Assembly (NCBI GenBank): GCA_028131545.1
Contig: JAOICL010000001.1
Coordinates: 116,901 to 180,900 of the forward strand
DNA from: Vibrio sp.
Lineage (GTDB): Bacteria; Pseudomonadota; Gammaproteobacteria; Enterobacterales; Vibrionaceae
DNA: 64,000 nucleotides
Direction of reading: 5' to 3'
Shown here piece by piece: positions 21,677 to 34,140 of this stretch. How positions within the stretch are numbered: the first letter of the stretch is position 1; each line of letters starts with the position of its first letter. Below the pieces are notes generated by a model. The model did not search any database. It was given only the letters and a program-made list of their open reading frames with translations, and was not told the DNA's origin. The translations under genes and the position numbers were made by a program.

Positions 21677-22883
21677 TGCGCGCTCCTTTAGAGATAACGA
21701 CAATGCCTTCATCAGAAACATGGTACAGTTTCTTATCTTCAGCGAGGTTTACACCAATTTGAGTACCAGGTGCAATATCAGCATCTTTATCGATGATAAC
21801 ACGACGTAATACACAGCCAGCGCCAACTTTTACATCACCAAGTAGAATAGATTCGCTAATGTCACATTCTGAAGCAATATTAGAACGGAAGCCTAGTACT
21901 GATTTTTTAATACGTGAATCACGAACGTAACTACCATTACACACTAAGCTGTCGATGATTTGTACTCGACCATTTTCAGAGTCTGTAAAGGTTGCTGGTG
22001 GTAACGGTGGGTAGTACGTATGTAGAGGCCACTTACGGTTATATAGAGAAAATGGTGCGTCTTTCTCTAATAAATCCATATGAGCTTCCCAGTACGCATC
22101 AATCGTACCAACATCACGCCAATATACTTCTTCTCTTTCACCAGTAATACGGTTTGTGCTGAAGTCATACACGTAAACATCACCACGTGGGTACATGCTA
22201 GGGATGATATCTTTGCCGAAGTCATGAGAAGAATCTTCTTTATCAGCATCTTCTGCTAGTTCTGCAAAAAGAGACTCTGCTTTAAACGCATAGTTACCCA
22301 TTGATACTAAAGCGTGCTCAGCATCGCCAGGAATACATTTTGGATTTTCTGGTTTCTCTTGGAAACCAATCATGCGGCCTTCTTCGTCTACTTCAATGAC
22401 ACCAAACTGAGATGCTTGGTCTAATGGCATACGAAGAGCTGAAACAGTAAGAGCTGCGTCTTTTTCTTTATGGAAATCAAGCATTTGCTGGATATCCATT
22501 TTGTAGATATGATCTGAACCAAAAATACAAACATGCTCAGGTTCTGCAAGTTGCATGAAGCTCATATTTTGGTAAATCGCATCCGCTGTACCTTCATACC
22601 AACGCTTACCTTTACGCATCTGTGCTGGAATCGGATCGATAAAGCTACCAGTAATACCACTGATGCTCCAACCCTTTTTCATATGCTGGTAAAGTGACTG
22701 AGATTTAAACTGAGTCAAAACGTACATCTGCATAATACCTGCGTTAGCAAAGTTATTTAATGCAAAATCGATAAGACGGTAGCTACCGCCGAAAGGTACT
22801 GCAGGTTTACTGCGAGATTCTGTTAGAGGTCTTAAACGAGAGCCTTCGCCACCCGCAAGGATCATTCCTAATACACCAGCCAT
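21666..22883 (-). CDS. glgC: glucose-1-phosphate adenylyltransferase GlgC
   Basis: MAGVLGMILAGGEGSRLRPLTESRSKPAVPFGGSYRLIDFALNNFANAG. Confidence 0.98.
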   Translation of the reverse strand: MAGVLGMILAGGEGSRLRPLTESRSKPAVPFGGSYRLIDFALNNFANAGIMQMYVLTQFKSQSLYQHMKKGWSISGITGSFIDPIPAQMRKGKRWYEGTADAIYQNMSFMQLAEPEHVCIFGSDHIYKMDIQQMLDFHKEKDAALTVSALRMPLDQASQFGVIEVDEEGRMIGFQEKPENPKCIPGDAEHALVSMGNYAFKAESLFAELAEDADKEDSSHDFGKDIIPSMYPRGDVYVYDFSTNRITGEREEVYWRDVGTIDAYWEAHMDLLEKDAPFSLYNRKWPLHTYYPPLPPATFTDSENGRVQIIDSLVCNGSYVRDSRIKKSVLGFRSNIASECDISESILLGDVKVGAGCVLRRVIIDKDADIAPGTQIGVNLAEDKKLYHVSDEGIVVISKGARIGY

Positions 22884-23188
22884 TTTATTTCTCCATTCCT
22901 TTAATTTTATTCCTTAAGATCAATGCAAGTTCCCTTTTGGGATGCATTGATCGTCAATTCAGGCACTCTTTAGGTATGAAATAATCACAGTTAATTCATT
23001 TGGTGCTTTATAGTTGCTATAGATTAATCCTATGACCTTTCTCAGTCAATCACTAATAGCATATATTTAGGAAATTAATAGTTTTTAATTAACAAAATTC
23101 ACATGGAATTTACAAAAAAAATTGACTAAAATCGCATAAATAGCATTCATAAATTATTTAATATTTATAAATCATGATTTTATATATA

Positions 23189-23219
23189 AAAAAAACCAGT
23201 CACTGTTTATGACTGGCTT
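23189..23219 (-). terminator. putative terminator of topA
   Basis: AAAAACCAGTCA-CTGTTTA-TGACTGGCTTTT (one mismatch), A-run on + strand = T-run on - strand. Confidence 0.65.
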
Positions 23220-23253
23220 TTGACACAACTTAGTTATGTTAGAAAATTATCTG

Positions 23254-25881
23254 CTACTTTTTTGGTTTTTTTCTTTTATCAGTCACTTCCCACTTTCCAT
23301 CAATGTATAACGCTGTCCATCCTGATGGTTTACCCGCTTCCTCAGTCCTAACATAATTTTCTTTTGTTTTACGACTGAATCGAACGACTGTAGGGCGACC
23401 ATCTGGATCCTGTGTTGGTGCATCCGTTAGGTACGTAAATTTAGGAGATAGTCTATCTTTAAATCGAACCAGCTCTTCCACTAGTGGAGCGCGTGTTTCT
23501 CTTGATTTAGGGAATGTACTGGCCGCCAAAAATAAGCCAGAAGCACCATCTCTTAGTACAAAGTATGCATCTGAATTTTCACATGGTAATTCTGGTAAAT
23601 GTACTGGATCTTCTTTTGGTGGAGCAACTTCACCATTCTTCAATATTTTACGAGTATTTTTACAATCCTCGTTGGTGCAATCCATGTATTTACCGAAACG
23701 ACCATTTTTCAAGACCATATCTGCGTCACATTTATCACACTCGACAACCGGCCCATCATACCCTTTTAGTTGGAACTCACCATGTTCAATAACATACCCT
23801 TCACAGTTAGGGTTATTACCGCATACATGAAGTTTGCGTTTATCATCAATAAGGTAAGGGTCCATTGCTGTTTCACAAATAGGACAACGCTTCTTGGCTC
23901 GTAAAGCCGCCGTTTCAATGTCCTCTTCTAAAACATTAATAATGCCTTCTTCATCACCAAGGTTGATAGTAGTTTTACACCGTTCCTTTGGTGGCAGAGC
24001 ATAGCCTGAACAGCCAAGGAAAACGCCTGTCGATGCCGTTCGGATTCCCATCTCACGATCACAAGTTGGGCACTTAATATCCGTGGAAACGATGTGATTG
24101 GGTCTCATTCCACCGTCAGACTCATCAAGCTCCGCATGACCTAATGCATCAGTAAAATCACCAAAGAAGCTATCTAACATTTGCTTCCAGTCACGTTGAC
24201 CTTCAGCAATTTGATCTAGCTTTTCTTCCATTCGAGCAGTGAAGTCATAGTTCATCAGATCTGTGAAACTATCACCTAAACGATCCGTGACGATTTCACC
24301 CATCTTTTCAGCATAAAAGCGACGCTGTTCTACTTTCACATAGCCACGATCTTGAATAGTCGAAATAATCGATGCGTAAGTAGACGGACGACCTATTCCT
24401 TTCTTCTCTAATTCTTTAACTAACGCAGCTTCTGTAAAGCGTGCAGGTGGCTTTGTAAAATGTTGCTTTGGATCCAATGCTTTTAATGCTAATTGATCAC
24501 CAACTTTAACGGCAGGTAAGATCTGATCTTCATTTTTTCCTAATGGTCTTTGGACACGAGTCCAACCATCAAACTTTAAAATTCGACCCTTAGCTTTCAG
24601 CGTATAATCTAACGCTTTAACACTGACTGTCGTTGAATCATATTTAGCTTGTGTCATCTGACAAGATACAAATTGCTTCCAAATTAAGTCATATAATTTG
24701 TGTGCATCTGCATCCATTCCATTTAAGCTGTCGGCTAATACTGCAACATCAGATGGGCGTATCGCTTCGTGCGCTTCCTGTGCCCCTTCTTTGCTACCAT
24801 ATTTAATGGGAGCATCAGGTAAGTAAGCATCACCATACTGTTCAGTGATGAAGTCTCGAGCGCTATCGACAGCTTCAGAACTTAAGTTAGTCGAATCCGT
24901 ACGCATATAAGTGATGTAGCCTGCTTCATACAATCTTTGAGCTAACATCATGGTTTTCTTAACGCCATAACCTAGACGAGTGCTCGATGCTTGCTGCAGC
25001 GTTGACGTGATATAAGGCGCTGATGGTTTACTGCTTGTTGGACGATCCTCTCGTTTACACACTTCAAATGAAGCATTTTCTAAATCAGAGATAGCGGCTT
25101 GAGTTTGCGCTTCGTTAACCGGTTTGAACGCTTCGCCTGATTTTTTAGCCACCTGTAAACGAAAATCGGTTTTATCACCCGTTTGCGTATTCGCATGTAA
25201 GTCCCAAAACTCTTCAGGAATAAACGCATTAATCAAACGTTCTCTTTCAACGAGAAGCTTTACTGCAACCGATTGAACTCGACCAGCTGAAAGCCCACGC
25301 GCTACTTTCTTCCACAGAAGTGGAGAGACCATGAATCCAACCACTCGATCCATAAATCGACGAGCCTGTTGAGCATTGACACCTGGGATGTTTAGCTCTC
25401 CAGGAGTTTCAAAAGCTTGTTGTATCGCATTTTTAGTTATTTCATTAAAAACAACACGCTTATAACGACTCTCATCACCACCAATAATTTCACGAAGATG
25501 CCACGCTATAGCCTCACCTTCTCTATCCAAATCGGTTGCAAGATAAACATGGTCTGCATCTTCAGCTAACTTTTGAAGCTCCGCAACCACCTTCTCTTTG
25601 CCTGGTAATATCTGATAATTAGCAGCCCAATCATGGTAGGGATCGATACCCATCTTTTTGATTAACGCTTTGCGATCTTTTTCTTTTTTGATACGAGCTT
25701 TTTCTTCTGGGCTTAACCCTTTGGTTGAAATAGCTGCGGCCTTCTGCCCACTGCTTTGACCAGCAGTAGGAAGATCTCTAACATGACCCACACTTGATTT
25801 AACAATAAAGTCTTTACCAAGATATTTATTGATTGTCTTCGCCTTCGCTGGCGATTCGACGATAACGAGAGATTTTCCCAT
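23254..25881 (-). CDS. topA: DNA topoisomerase I
   Basis: [39 protein letters not shown]-terminal zinc fingers. Confidence 0.98.
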   Translation of the reverse strand: MGKSLVIVESPAKAKTINKYLGKDFIVKSSVGHVRDLPTAGQSSGQKAAAISTKGLSPEEKARIKKEKDRKALIKKMGIDPYHDWAANYQILPGKEKVVAELQKLAEDADHVYLATDLDREGEAIAWHLREIIGGDESRYKRVVFNEITKNAIQQAFETPGELNIPGVNAQQARRFMDRVVGFMVSPLLWKKVARGLSAGRVQSVAVKLLVERERLINAFIPEEFWDLHANTQTGDKTDFRLQVAKKSGEAFKPVNEAQTQAAISDLENASFEVCKREDRPTSSKPSAPYITSTLQQASSTRLGYGVKKTMMLAQRLYEAGYITYMRTDSTNLSSEAVDSARDFITEQYGDAYLPDAPIKYGSKEGAQEAHEAIRPSDVAVLADSLNGMDADAHKLYDLIWKQFVSCQMTQAKYDSTTVSVKALDYTLKAKGRILKFDGWTRVQRPLGKNEDQILPAVKVGDQLALKALDPKQHFTKPPARFTEAALVKELEKKGIGRPSTYASIISTIQDRGYVKVEQRRFYAEKMGEIVTDRLGDSFTDLMNYDFTARMEEKLDQIAEGQRDWKQMLDSFFGDFTDALGHAELDESDGGMRPNHIVSTDIKCPTCDREMGIRTASTGVFLGCSGYALPPKERCKTTINLGDEEGIINVLEEDIETAALRAKKRCPICETAMDPYLIDDKRKLHVCGNNPNCEGYVIEHGEFQLKGYDGPVVECDKCDADMVLKNGRFGKYMDCTNEDCKNTRKILKNGEVAPPKEDPVHLPELPCENSDAYFVLRDGASGLFLAASTFPKSRETRAPLVEELVRFKDRLSPKFTYLTDAPTQDPDGRPTVVRFSRKTKENYVRTEEAGKPSGWTALYIDGKWEVTDKRKKPKK

Positions 25882-26207
25882 AGCGAACCCATATACCTTA
25901 GGTGGCCTAGCCGTCTCAAACGACTAACTAGATTAAAACGTGATTACTTTTTACTATTGAGCGACTTTTTAATAACGTCAACCGTTTTTTGTTGAATATT
26001 CTGTATTTGCTCGACAAATCATCAAGAAGTACAAAATCATGAGTTATATTTGTGCTTCTAAACTAATATGACTGCATTTTTGAATCACTCTGAAAGCAAA
26101 GTCTATACGATATTTGTGCGGTGGAGATAAAATCACGGAAATAAATGACTGCCAATTCAATTATTAGCAGCCATGATTGTTCTCTTTTATAACAAAAGAC
26201 CTAACAA

Positions 26208-27488
26208 TTACTGACTTAAACCTTTCAATTTCTCAAAGTAATCAGGAAATGTTTTAGAGGTACATTTAGGGTCATTTATTGTTACAGGAGTATCGCTGAG
26301 CGCAACTAATGAAAAGCACATCGCCATACGATGATCATCGTAAGTATCAATGGCTGCATGGATCAGCTTATTCGGTGGTGTAATCGTAATATAATCTTCA
26401 CCTTCTTCCACTTCAGCACCTACTTTTCTTAATTCGGTTGCCATTGCTGATAGTCGGTCAGTTTCCTTTACACGCCAATTATATACGTTTCGAATCGACG
26501 TCACGCCATCAGCAAATAAAGCCGCGGTTGCAATCGTCATTGCTGCATCAGGAATATGGTTGAAGTCTAAATCGACCGCTTTCAATTCACCTTTACGAGA
26601 GATGATATAGTCATCACCCCATTCAATATGAGCTCCCATTTTTTCAATGGCATCAGCAAATTGAATATCACCTTGAATGCTTTTTTTACCGATCCCTGTC
26701 ACTTTAATTGAGCCACCTTTAATTGCAGCTGCTGCAAGGAAGTAGGAGGCCGAAGAAGCATCCCCTTCAACTAGAAAAGACCCTGGTGATTGATAAGTTT
26801 GCCCCGATTTAACATGAAACACTTGATAGTTATCATGTTCAACTGTCACGCCAAATTGAGACATAATATGTAAAGTAATATCAATATAAGGCTTAGAAAC
26901 TAATTCACCAATAATTTCAATGGTAATATCGCCTGCTGCTAGTGGCGCCGACATTAAAAACGCGGTTAAGAACTGGCTGGAGATAGAACCATCTATTTTT
27001 ACATGCCCCCCTTGAATACCTGAACCGGTAATTTTTAATGGTGGGTAATTGTCGTTTTCAAGGTATTCAATTTTTGCACCGGCTGTTTTTAATGCATCAA
27101 CCAAATGGCCAATTGGTCGTTCTTTCATTCGAGGTTCACCCGTTAGCACAAATTCCCCTTGCCCAAGACAAAGAGCGGCTGCTAGCGGTCGCATTGCTGT
27201 ACCTGCATTACCTAAAAATAATTCCACCGCTTCATTCAAGTGAAATGGACGCCCTAAGCCTTGTACTTCGCAGGTTGTTTTGTCGTCCGATAAGGAATAA
27301 GTTACACCTAAGGTAGTTAATGCATTGAGCATATGACGAATATCATCGCTATGAAGAAGGTTCGTTAATGTTGTTGTTCCTTCAGCGAGAGCTGCGAGTA
27401 AAAGCGCTCGATTCGATACACTTTTAGAGCCGGGTAAGTTGACCTCACCATCAACGCATTGAATTGGTTGTAACGTTAAAGTTTCCAT
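26208..27488 (-). CDS. aroA: 3-phosphoshikimate 1-carboxyvinyltransferase (EPSP synthase)
   Basis: [51 protein letters not shown]. Confidence 0.98.
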   Translation of the reverse strand: METLTLQPIQCVDGEVNLPGSKSVSNRALLLAALAEGTTTLTNLLHSDDIRHMLNALTTLGVTYSLSDDKTTCEVQGLGRPFHLNEAVELFLGNAGTAMRPLAAALCLGQGEFVLTGEPRMKERPIGHLVDALKTAGAKIEYLENDNYPPLKITGSGIQGGHVKIDGSISSQFLTAFLMSAPLAAGDITIEIIGELVSKPYIDITLHIMSQFGVTVEHDNYQVFHVKSGQTYQSPGSFLVEGDASSASYFLAAAAIKGGSIKVTGIGKKSIQGDIQFADAIEKMGAHIEWGDDYIISRKGELKAVDLDFNHIPDAAMTIATAALFADGVTSIRNVYNWRVKETDRLSAMATELRKVGAEVEEGEDYITITPPNKLIHAAIDTYDDHRMAMCFSLVALSDTPVTINDPKCTSKTFPDYFEKLKGLSQ

Positions 27489-27563
27489 TTATGACTGCAT
27501 CCATTAAGTTAATATCATTTCAGACTATCTAAATTTGTCTATAAGTTCTAGAGCTAATCAGCT

Positions 27564-28019
27564 TTAATACGCAATATCCACACGGACACCATCATCAAAG
27601 TATAATATTCGTACATCACTGCCTCTTTCGAAGAGCATTGCTGGATCGACATCTTGAATAATATCGAGATAATTCCCATCATCTGTTTTGACTAATAGTT
27701 CGACTAATTCATGAGTTTCAATATATTGTTTTTTACCGGCTTGATGGCCAATGGCTGCGCCTGCGGCTGTTCCTGCGACTGTAGCAACAACTTTACCTGT
27801 CCCACCACCAAATTGGTGGCCAATTACTCCACCAGCAATCGCGCCTAAAAAAGGCTTCCAACCCGACGATTTTACTTGCCTAATTTCTGTTTGAGTGACA
27901 TAACGAACAGAATCAACCTGTCCATAGATCACTTTATTGACTGGTTTTGCTGTATTACGTTGATAATCGGCTAAAACCGTATTTGATATAAATAAGACAA
28001 AAATGAATAACCATTTCAT
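27564..28019 (-). CDS. glycine zipper 2TM domain-containing protein (start likely MKWLFIFV at 28019)
   Basis: Signal peptide; GAIAGGVIGHQFGGGTGKVVATVAGTAAGAAIGHQAG. Confidence 0.85.
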   Translation of the reverse strand: MKWLFIFVLFISNTVLADYQRNTAKPVNKVIYGQVDSVRYVTQTEIRQVKSSGWKPFLGAIAGGVIGHQFGGGTGKVVATVAGTAAGAAIGHQAGKKQYIETHELVELLVKTDDGNYLDIIQDVDPAMLFERGSDVRILYFDDGVRVDIAY

Positions 28020-28041
28020 AATACGTTCCTTAAGGTAAAAT

Positions 28042-28749
28042 ATGACCATTTATTTAACTGAACTTAGTCACGATACTGACTTTTTTCCAGATGAGAGTGA
28101 AGCTTTAACGGATCCTGATGGTTTAATTGCGATCGGAGGTGACCTATCTCCTACTCGTTTATTAAACGCCTATCGCAGAGGCATTTTTCCTTGGTATGGC
28201 CCTGGAGAACCTTTACTTTGGTGGTCTCCATCTGAACGAGGTGTTATTGACCCTACCGTATTCACACCGTCAAAAAGCTTACGAAAATTCCAACGTAAAC
28301 ATCAATATGCCATAACCATCAATAAATCAACACATCGTGTTATTGATCTGTGTGCAAGCTCTCGTACACAAGAAGATACTTGGATCCACCCTGAAATGAG
28401 GTTGGCTTATAAACAATTGTCTGACTTACACGATTGTCACTCTGTTGAGGTATGGAAGGACAATCATTTAGTTGGAGGGTTATATGGGCTTTCTATTGGG
28501 ACGATATTCTGCGGGGAGTCGATGTTCAGCTTGGAATCTAATGCATCAAAAATCGCTTTTTGGGCACTATGCGAGCACTTTAATCGTTACGGTGGCCAAC
28601 TGATCGACTGTCAAATGATGAACCCTCATCTTGAATCTTTAGGTGCTTTTCCTTTAGAAAGACCGTATTTTTTACAAAAATTACTATGCTATAAAGAGAA
28701 TATATTGTTAGAAAAATGCTTTGTAGAGCAAGAATTTCACTTTAAATAA
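28042..28749 (+). CDS. aat: leucyl/phenylalanyl-tRNA-protein transferase
   Basis: LIAIGGDLSPTRLLNAYRRGIFPWYGPGEPLLWWSPSERGVI. Confidence 0.97.
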   Translation: MTIYLTELSHDTDFFPDESEALTDPDGLIAIGGDLSPTRLLNAYRRGIFPWYGPGEPLLWWSPSERGVIDPTVFTPSKSLRKFQRKHQYAITINKSTHRVIDLCASSRTQEDTWIHPEMRLAYKQLSDLHDCHSVEVWKDNHLVGGLYGLSIGTIFCGESMFSLESNASKIAFWALCEHFNRYGGQLIDCQMMNPHLESLGAFPLERPYFLQKLLCYKENILLEKCFVEQEFHFK

Positions 28750-28837
28750 GGTTACCCGTTGTAAGTCTCCATAGATATATTACTTGTGACATGGAAGGCA
28801 TATATCGTCAAACAACATTATAAGATATGAATACGCT

Positions 28838-29533
28838 ATGAACGACACTCAGCAAATCAAAATTGGACTTACCTCGATTAATACATGCAGTTACTTGCCA
28901 GACAAAGACGAGCGAGTAGCAGTGATTATGGAAGACTCTCTACAATCGCCGGATGGGTATGATTTATTGATGGCTAATGGTTTTCGTCGTAGTGGCAATA
29001 TGATTTATCGACCAAGTTGCCCATCTTGTAATGCTTGCCAAGCAATCCGAGTCGCCATTAATGACTTCTCTCTATCAAAAAGCCAAAAACGCATCAAAAA
29101 TAAAGCCGCTCAATTAACGTGGCAATTTAAATCAGTATTAGATGAAGAATGGTTTACCCTGTATTCTCATTATATAGAAACGCAGCATCAAAATGGGTCG
29201 ATGTATCCGCCCAATAAAGACGAGTTTCTTAAGTTTATTCAGTGTGATTGGTTAACGACTCGTTTTTTACATGTGTATGATGAGCAAAAACTCATTGCTA
29301 TCGCCGTCACTGATATTTGTAAAACGAGTGAAAGTGCATTCTATACTTTTTATGATCCAACTTATCCTCTATCTTTAGGTAAAGCCTGTATTTTGTACCA
29401 AATAGAGTTTTGCAAGAATCAAGGTAAGCCTTGGCTCTATTTAGGCTATCAAATTGATGATTGCCCAGCAATGAACTACAAAGTTCAATTTCAACGACAT
29501 CAAAGACTAGCAAATCAATGCTGGCAAGGGTAG
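28838..29533 (+). CDS. bpt: aspartate/glutamate leucyltransferase Bpt (arginyl-transferase fold)
   Basis: CSYLPDKDERVAVI, NGFRRSGNMIYRPSCPSCNACQAIRV; next to aat. Confidence 0.93.
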   Translation: MNDTQQIKIGLTSINTCSYLPDKDERVAVIMEDSLQSPDGYDLLMANGFRRSGNMIYRPSCPSCNACQAIRVAINDFSLSKSQKRIKNKAAQLTWQFKSVLDEEWFTLYSHYIETQHQNGSMYPPNKDEFLKFIQCDWLTTRFLHVYDEQKLIAIAVTDICKTSESAFYTFYDPTYPLSLGKACILYQIEFCKNQGKPWLYLGYQIDDCPAMNYKVQFQRHQRLANQCWQG

Positions 29534-29574
29534 AATACCCCAAATTTTGTAATTAATTTTTATAGGCTCTATAA

Positions 29575-29817
<243 letters not shown>

Positions 29818-29836
29818 TCTTGATTAATGAACACTG

Positions 29837-29873
29837 AAACAAAAGCCAGAGCATTGCTCTGGCTTTTGTTTTT
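29837..29873. terminator. bidirectional intrinsic terminator infA/tdk
   Basis: AAACAAAAGCCAGAGCA-TT-GCTCTGGCTTTTGTTT. Confidence 0.9.
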
Positions 29874-29902
29874 ACAACTCACTAAAAATAGCGTCACATG
29901 CA

Positions 29903-30481
29903 CTAAACCCTTAGTGCGGCTTTATAATGCTGACGACATACCGAAACATACGACTCATTACCACCAATAGCGACCTGCTCTCCATCCTGTAATGCTTTGC
30001 CCGTTTCATCGGTTCGAATAACCATATTGGCTTTCCGTCCACAGTGACAGATTGTTTTCAGCTCAACTAGCTTATCAGCCCAAGACAGTAAATAGCGACT
30101 GCCTTCAAATAGCTCGCCAAGGAAGTCGGTTCTAAGTCCATAACATAATACTGGAATATTTAATTTATCGACGACTTCGGTTAATTGATACACTTGATCT
30201 TTAGATAGGAATTGAGATTCATCAACCAAGATACAATGAATTTTGGTATTGGTTAATTGCTCTTTAACATCGTCTAGTAAATTGGTATGACCATTAAAAA
30301 GACGGGCATCTTGTTGTAAACCAATACGTGACGTTACCTTACCTGTACCATAACGATCATCTAATGATGCGGTATATATCAGTGGCGTCATTCCTCTTTC
30401 TTGATAATTAAATGAAGATTGAAGTAACGTAGTCGATTTGCCTGCATTCATCGCAGAATAATAAAAATACATTTGTGCCAA
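29903..30481 (-). CDS. tdk: thymidine kinase
   Basis: [37 protein letters not shown]. Confidence 0.97.
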   Translation of the reverse strand: MAQMYFYYSAMNAGKSTTLLQSSFNYQERGMTPLIYTASLDDRYGTGKVTSRIGLQQDARLFNGHTNLLDDVKEQLTNTKIHCILVDESQFLSKDQVYQLTEVVDKLNIPVLCYGLRTDFLGELFEGSRYLLSWADKLVELKTICHCGRKANMVIRTDETGKALQDGEQVAIGGNESYVSVCRQHYKAALRV

Positions 30482-30556
30482 AACAACATTCCTTTATTTG
30501 ACATATGCTTATAGTAGATAGTCAGCCACCAAGACATTGATGGCTGAATTGACAGG

Positions 30557-31942
30557 CTATTTACGGCGCCATGTTGTTCCAGCAGAGCTATCTTCTAAGA
30601 CAACGCCTATTTCATTCAGCTTGTCGCGTGCTAAATCAGCGTTAGCCCAATCTTTAGCCGCTCGAGAATCGTTACGTAGTTTGATCAGTGCTTCAATTTC
30701 CGCCACTTCATCATCACTTTCATCTGCATTGCCTTTTAAGAAAGCATCAGGCTCTTGTCCTAAAATACCAATGACATCAGCCAATTCACGTAACTTAGCC
30801 GCGAGTGCACTAGCCGCATCGATATCTTCAGCTTTTAAACGATTAATTTCTCGTACCATATCGAACAATACGGAATACGCTTCTGGTGTATTAAAATCAT
30901 CACTCATCGCTTCTTTGAAGCGAGACGTATACTCTTCGGCCTCTGCAGCATTAACATTTAAATCTAAACCACGTAAAGCTGTATACATACGCTCTAACGC
31001 TGAGCGAGCTTGCTTAAGGTTATCTTCGCTATAATTCAATTGGCTGCGATAATGACCTGACATCAAAAAGTAGCGCACCGTTTCAGCATCATAATGACCT
31101 AGAACGTCGCGAATCGTAAAGAAATTACCTAAAGACTTAGACATCTTTTCACGATCAATCATAACCATACCACTGTGCATCCATGTATTGACATAGTCAG
31201 TACCATGAGCACAACGTGATTGAGCAATTTCATTTTCATGATGCGGAAATTGTAAATCAGAGCCACCACCATGAATATCAAAATGATCACCAAGAATCGA
31301 TGAATTCATTGCTGAACATTCAATATGCCAGCCTGGACGTCCATCCCCCCATGGAGATTGCCAGCTTGGCTCACCTGGCTTAGACATTTTCCATAAAACA
31401 AAATCTAATGGACTTTTCTTAGCATTGTCGATATCAACACGAGCACCTGCTTGAAGTTGATCTAGATCTTGCTTCGATAAAGCACCGTAATCTTTGAATT
31501 CACTCACCTCAAACATAACATCACCGTTAGAGGCAACGTAGGCAAAACCTTTTTCAATTAAGCGTTCGGTTAACACAATAATTTCTTGAATGTACTCTGT
31601 TGCCTTTGGCTCAATATCAGGACGCTTAATGTTTAATGCGTCAAAATCAGCGTACATTTCATTGATCATGCGAGTTGTCAGTTGATCACATGTTTCATTA
31701 TTTTCTGTCGCTCGTTTGATAATCTTGTCATCAATGTCGGTAATATTTCGAACGTAAGTTAAGTCATAACCTAAAAAACGCAAGTAACGAGTAACAACAT
31801 CAAATGAAACAAATGTTCGACCATGGCCTATATGACATAAATCATAGATAGTTACCCCACACACATACATGCCAATTTTATCGGCTTGAATGGGTTTAAA
31901 TTCCTCTTTTTGTCTTGTAAGCGTATTATAAATTTTTAACAT
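30557..31942 (-). CDS. cysS: cysteinyl-tRNA synthetase
   Basis: [33 protein letters not shown]. Confidence 0.98.
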   Translation of the reverse strand: MLKIYNTLTRQKEEFKPIQADKIGMYVCGVTIYDLCHIGHGRTFVSFDVVTRYLRFLGYDLTYVRNITDIDDKIIKRATENNETCDQLTTRMINEMYADFDALNIKRPDIEPKATEYIQEIIVLTERLIEKGFAYVASNGDVMFEVSEFKDYGALSKQDLDQLQAGARVDIDNAKKSPLDFVLWKMSKPGEPSWQSPWGDGRPGWHIECSAMNSSILGDHFDIHGGGSDLQFPHHENEIAQSRCAHGTDYVNTWMHSGMVMIDREKMSKSLGNFFTIRDVLGHYDAETVRYFLMSGHYRSQLNYSEDNLKQARSALERMYTALRGLDLNVNAAEAEEYTSRFKEAMSDDFNTPEAYSVLFDMVREINRLKAEDIDAASALAAKLRELADVIGILGQEPDAFLKGNADESDDEVAEIEALIKLRNDSRAAKDWANADLARDKLNEIGVVLEDSSAGTTWRRK

Positions 31943-32168
31943 AGTAGCTATCTAATTCTGGTGAGTGAGTCTTATAAGTACAGATTATAGCAATTCGCAT
32001 GCTTTCAAGTCACCTAAAGATGACATAATAACGATGACAAATTGGCCTTTTAAGTTAATTTTCTTACTTTATATTATTAGTTCATCGGTAACTGGTTTAT
32101 AAAAATCAACAAAGTGCTATAATATTGCGTTAAATTACTATTAATCATCGCATCAAAAGGATCACAAT

Positions 32169-32663
32169 ATGATTACACTTCACACTAACCATGGCGATAT
32201 CAAAATCCAACTTAACTTTGATAAAGCACCAAAAACAAGCGCAAACTTCTTAGCTTATGCGAGTGAAGGTTTTTATAATGGCACGATCTTCCACCGTATT
32301 ATCGATGGATTCATGGTCCAAGGTGGTGGTATGGAATCAGGTTTACGTGAAAAACCAACGAAAGCCCCTATTGATAATGAAGCTAACAATGGCCTAAGCA
32401 ATAAAGTAGGTACACTAGCAATGGCTCGTACAATGGACCCTCATTCTGCAAGCTCTCAATTCTTCATCAATGTAAACGACAATACTTTCTTAGATTTCCG
32501 TTCTGAAAGTATGGATGGCTGGGGCTACTGTGTTTTCGCTGAAGTTGTTGAAGGCATGGATATTGTTAATAAGATCAAAGGCGTAAGCACAGGTTCTATG
32601 GGTATGCACCAAGATGTACCTCTTGAAGAAGTGATTATCACCAACACAACTGTTGAAGAATAA
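32169..32663 (+). CDS. ppiB: peptidyl-prolyl cis-trans isomerase B
   Basis: cyclophilin motifs [34 protein letters not shown]. Confidence 0.96.
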   Translation: MITLHTNHGDIKIQLNFDKAPKTSANFLAYASEGFYNGTIFHRIIDGFMVQGGGMESGLREKPTKAPIDNEANNGLSNKVGTLAMARTMDPHSASSQFFINVNDNTFLDFRSESMDGWGYCVFAEVVEGMDIVNKIKGVSTGSMGMHQDVPLEEVIITNTTVEE

Positions 32664-32758
32664 TACGATTCCGTAAGTACTTATCGCGATTAGCTTACTC
32701 ATTACGGTAAAGCACGAATCCGATACCAGTACCTATTACGATTAACTGTATTCTATCG

Positions 32759-32782
32759 AAGCCCTTTATTATAAAGGGCTTT
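32759..32782 (+). terminator. intrinsic terminator-like hairpin between ppiB and lpxH
   Basis: AAGCCCTTTAT-TATAAAGGGCTTTATTTT. Confidence 0.7.
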
Positions 32783-32800
32783 ATTTTATGATATTGAGCT

Positions 32801-33529
32801 ATGACTACTTACTTCATTTCTGATTTACATCTTTCTCCATCTACCCATGAAATTACAACACACTTCATCAATTTCCTAAACAATGAAGCTAAACATGCTG
32901 ATGCTCTGTATATTCTGGGTGACCTATTCGAATTTTGGATTGGTGATGATGATAAAAGCCCATTTGCAGTTCAAATTCGCACCTCTTTAAAAGAACTCGT
33001 CAATCAAGGAATCCCTTGTTATTTTACTAAAGGTAATCGTGACTTCCTCGTAGGTGAAGCATTTGCTAAACAAACTGGAATGCATTTGCTCGGTGATGAA
33101 ACGGTTATTGATTTATATGGTCGAAAAGCCATCATTCTTCATGGTGATACACTTTGTACTAGAGATGTTGACTACCTTGCTTTTAGAGCTAAAGTACATC
33201 AGCCATGGCTGCAATGGTGCTTTAACCATTTACCCTATTCCATTCGCAAAAAAATAGTAGCTAAAGTTCAAGCGGGTGCCAAAGAAGGTAAGCAATATAA
33301 AGCCATGGATATTATGGATGTTACCGAAGATGAAGTGACGAAAGTAATGAATCATTATGATGTCGATTTAATGATTCATGGTCATACACATCGTCCTAAT
33401 GTGCATAAAATGGACAATGGTAAAACACGCATTGTCTTGGGTGATTGGTATCACCAAAGTTCTGTTTTATCATTCAGCGCCTCTGGGTATAAATTAACCA
33501 ATAACTCATTTCATGCGGAAGAACAATAA
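32801..33529 (+). CDS. lpxH: UDP-2,3-diacylglucosamine diphosphatase
   Basis: MTTYFISDLHLSPSTHEIT; LYILGDLFEFWIGDDD; GHTHRPNVH. Confidence 0.97.
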   Translation: MTTYFISDLHLSPSTHEITTHFINFLNNEAKHADALYILGDLFEFWIGDDDKSPFAVQIRTSLKELVNQGIPCYFTKGNRDFLVGEAFAKQTGMHLLGDETVIDLYGRKAIILHGDTLCTRDVDYLAFRAKVHQPWLQWCFNHLPYSIRKKIVAKVQAGAKEGKQYKAMDIMDVTEDEVTKVMNHYDVDLMIHGHTHRPNVHKMDNGKTRIVLGDWYHQSSVLSFSASGYKLTNNSFHAEEQ

Positions 33530-34027
33530 ATGACATCCTATGACCTCACTGCTTGTCCGTGCGGAAGCTCAAAAGCTTATACCGATTGCTGCAAGCTTGT
33601 ACATGAACACCATCAGCACGCCGTTTCTCCTGAAATGCTCATGCGTGCTCGCTATGCAGCGCATGTATTTAAATTAGTTAACTTTGTTATTCAGACATAC
33701 CATCCCAGCTGTCATGCTCAAAATGATGCTAAAGCTATCGCCGAGTCAGTACATTCAGACTGGATATCATTACATGTTCTTGAGGCAATGCCACCGAAAG
33801 GAAATGAGGGTTTTGTTACGTTCACAGCACATTTCGAACAAAATAATGAGTCATATCAGCTAACTGAACGCTCTCGTTTCATTAAAGAAGATGGACTCTG
33901 GTATTATATCGACGGTGAATTTCCTTCGGATCATGAGCCAAAGAAAGAGATGGATAAACATAAGATTGGAAGAAATGATCCCTGTATTTGCGGAAGTGGT
34001 AAAAAATTCAAAAAATGCTGCGCATAA
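33530..34027 (+). CDS. ychJ: YchJ family (UPF0225) SEC-C motif protein
   Basis: N-term CPCGSSKAYTDCC, MRARYAAHV, C-term GRNDPCICGSGKKFKKCC. Confidence 0.88.
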   Translation: MTSYDLTACPCGSSKAYTDCCKLVHEHHQHAVSPEMLMRARYAAHVFKLVNFVIQTYHPSCHAQNDAKAIAESVHSDWISLHVLEAMPPKGNEGFVTFTAHFEQNNESYQLTERSRFIKEDGLWYYIDGEFPSDHEPKKEMDKHKIGRNDPCICGSGKKFKKCCA

Positions 34028-34040
34028 AATATACGTCGAT

Positions 34041-34080
34041 TAAACATAAAAAAGCACCCAAAGGTGCTTTTTTATGTTTA
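34041..34080. terminator. strong bidirectional intrinsic terminator ychJ / TfoX-family gene
   Basis: 18-bp perfect inverted repeat TAAACATAAAAAAGCACC-CAAA-GGTGCTTTTTTATGTTTA. Confidence 0.92.
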
Positions 34081-34140
34081 TCAATCTAACTGAAGTACCA
34101 TTAAATACATCGACTCTAGTATTTGATGGTGTACTTTAGA

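Noticed and set aside
23514-23792. 92-aa + strand ORF antisense to topA zinc-finger region
   Set aside because: Composition reflects the reverse complement of the Cys-rich topA 3' end.
30537-31034. 165-aa + strand ORF antisense to cysS
   Set aside because: Low-complexity Ser/Ala-rich translation, fully antisense to a certain gene; typical shadow ORF.
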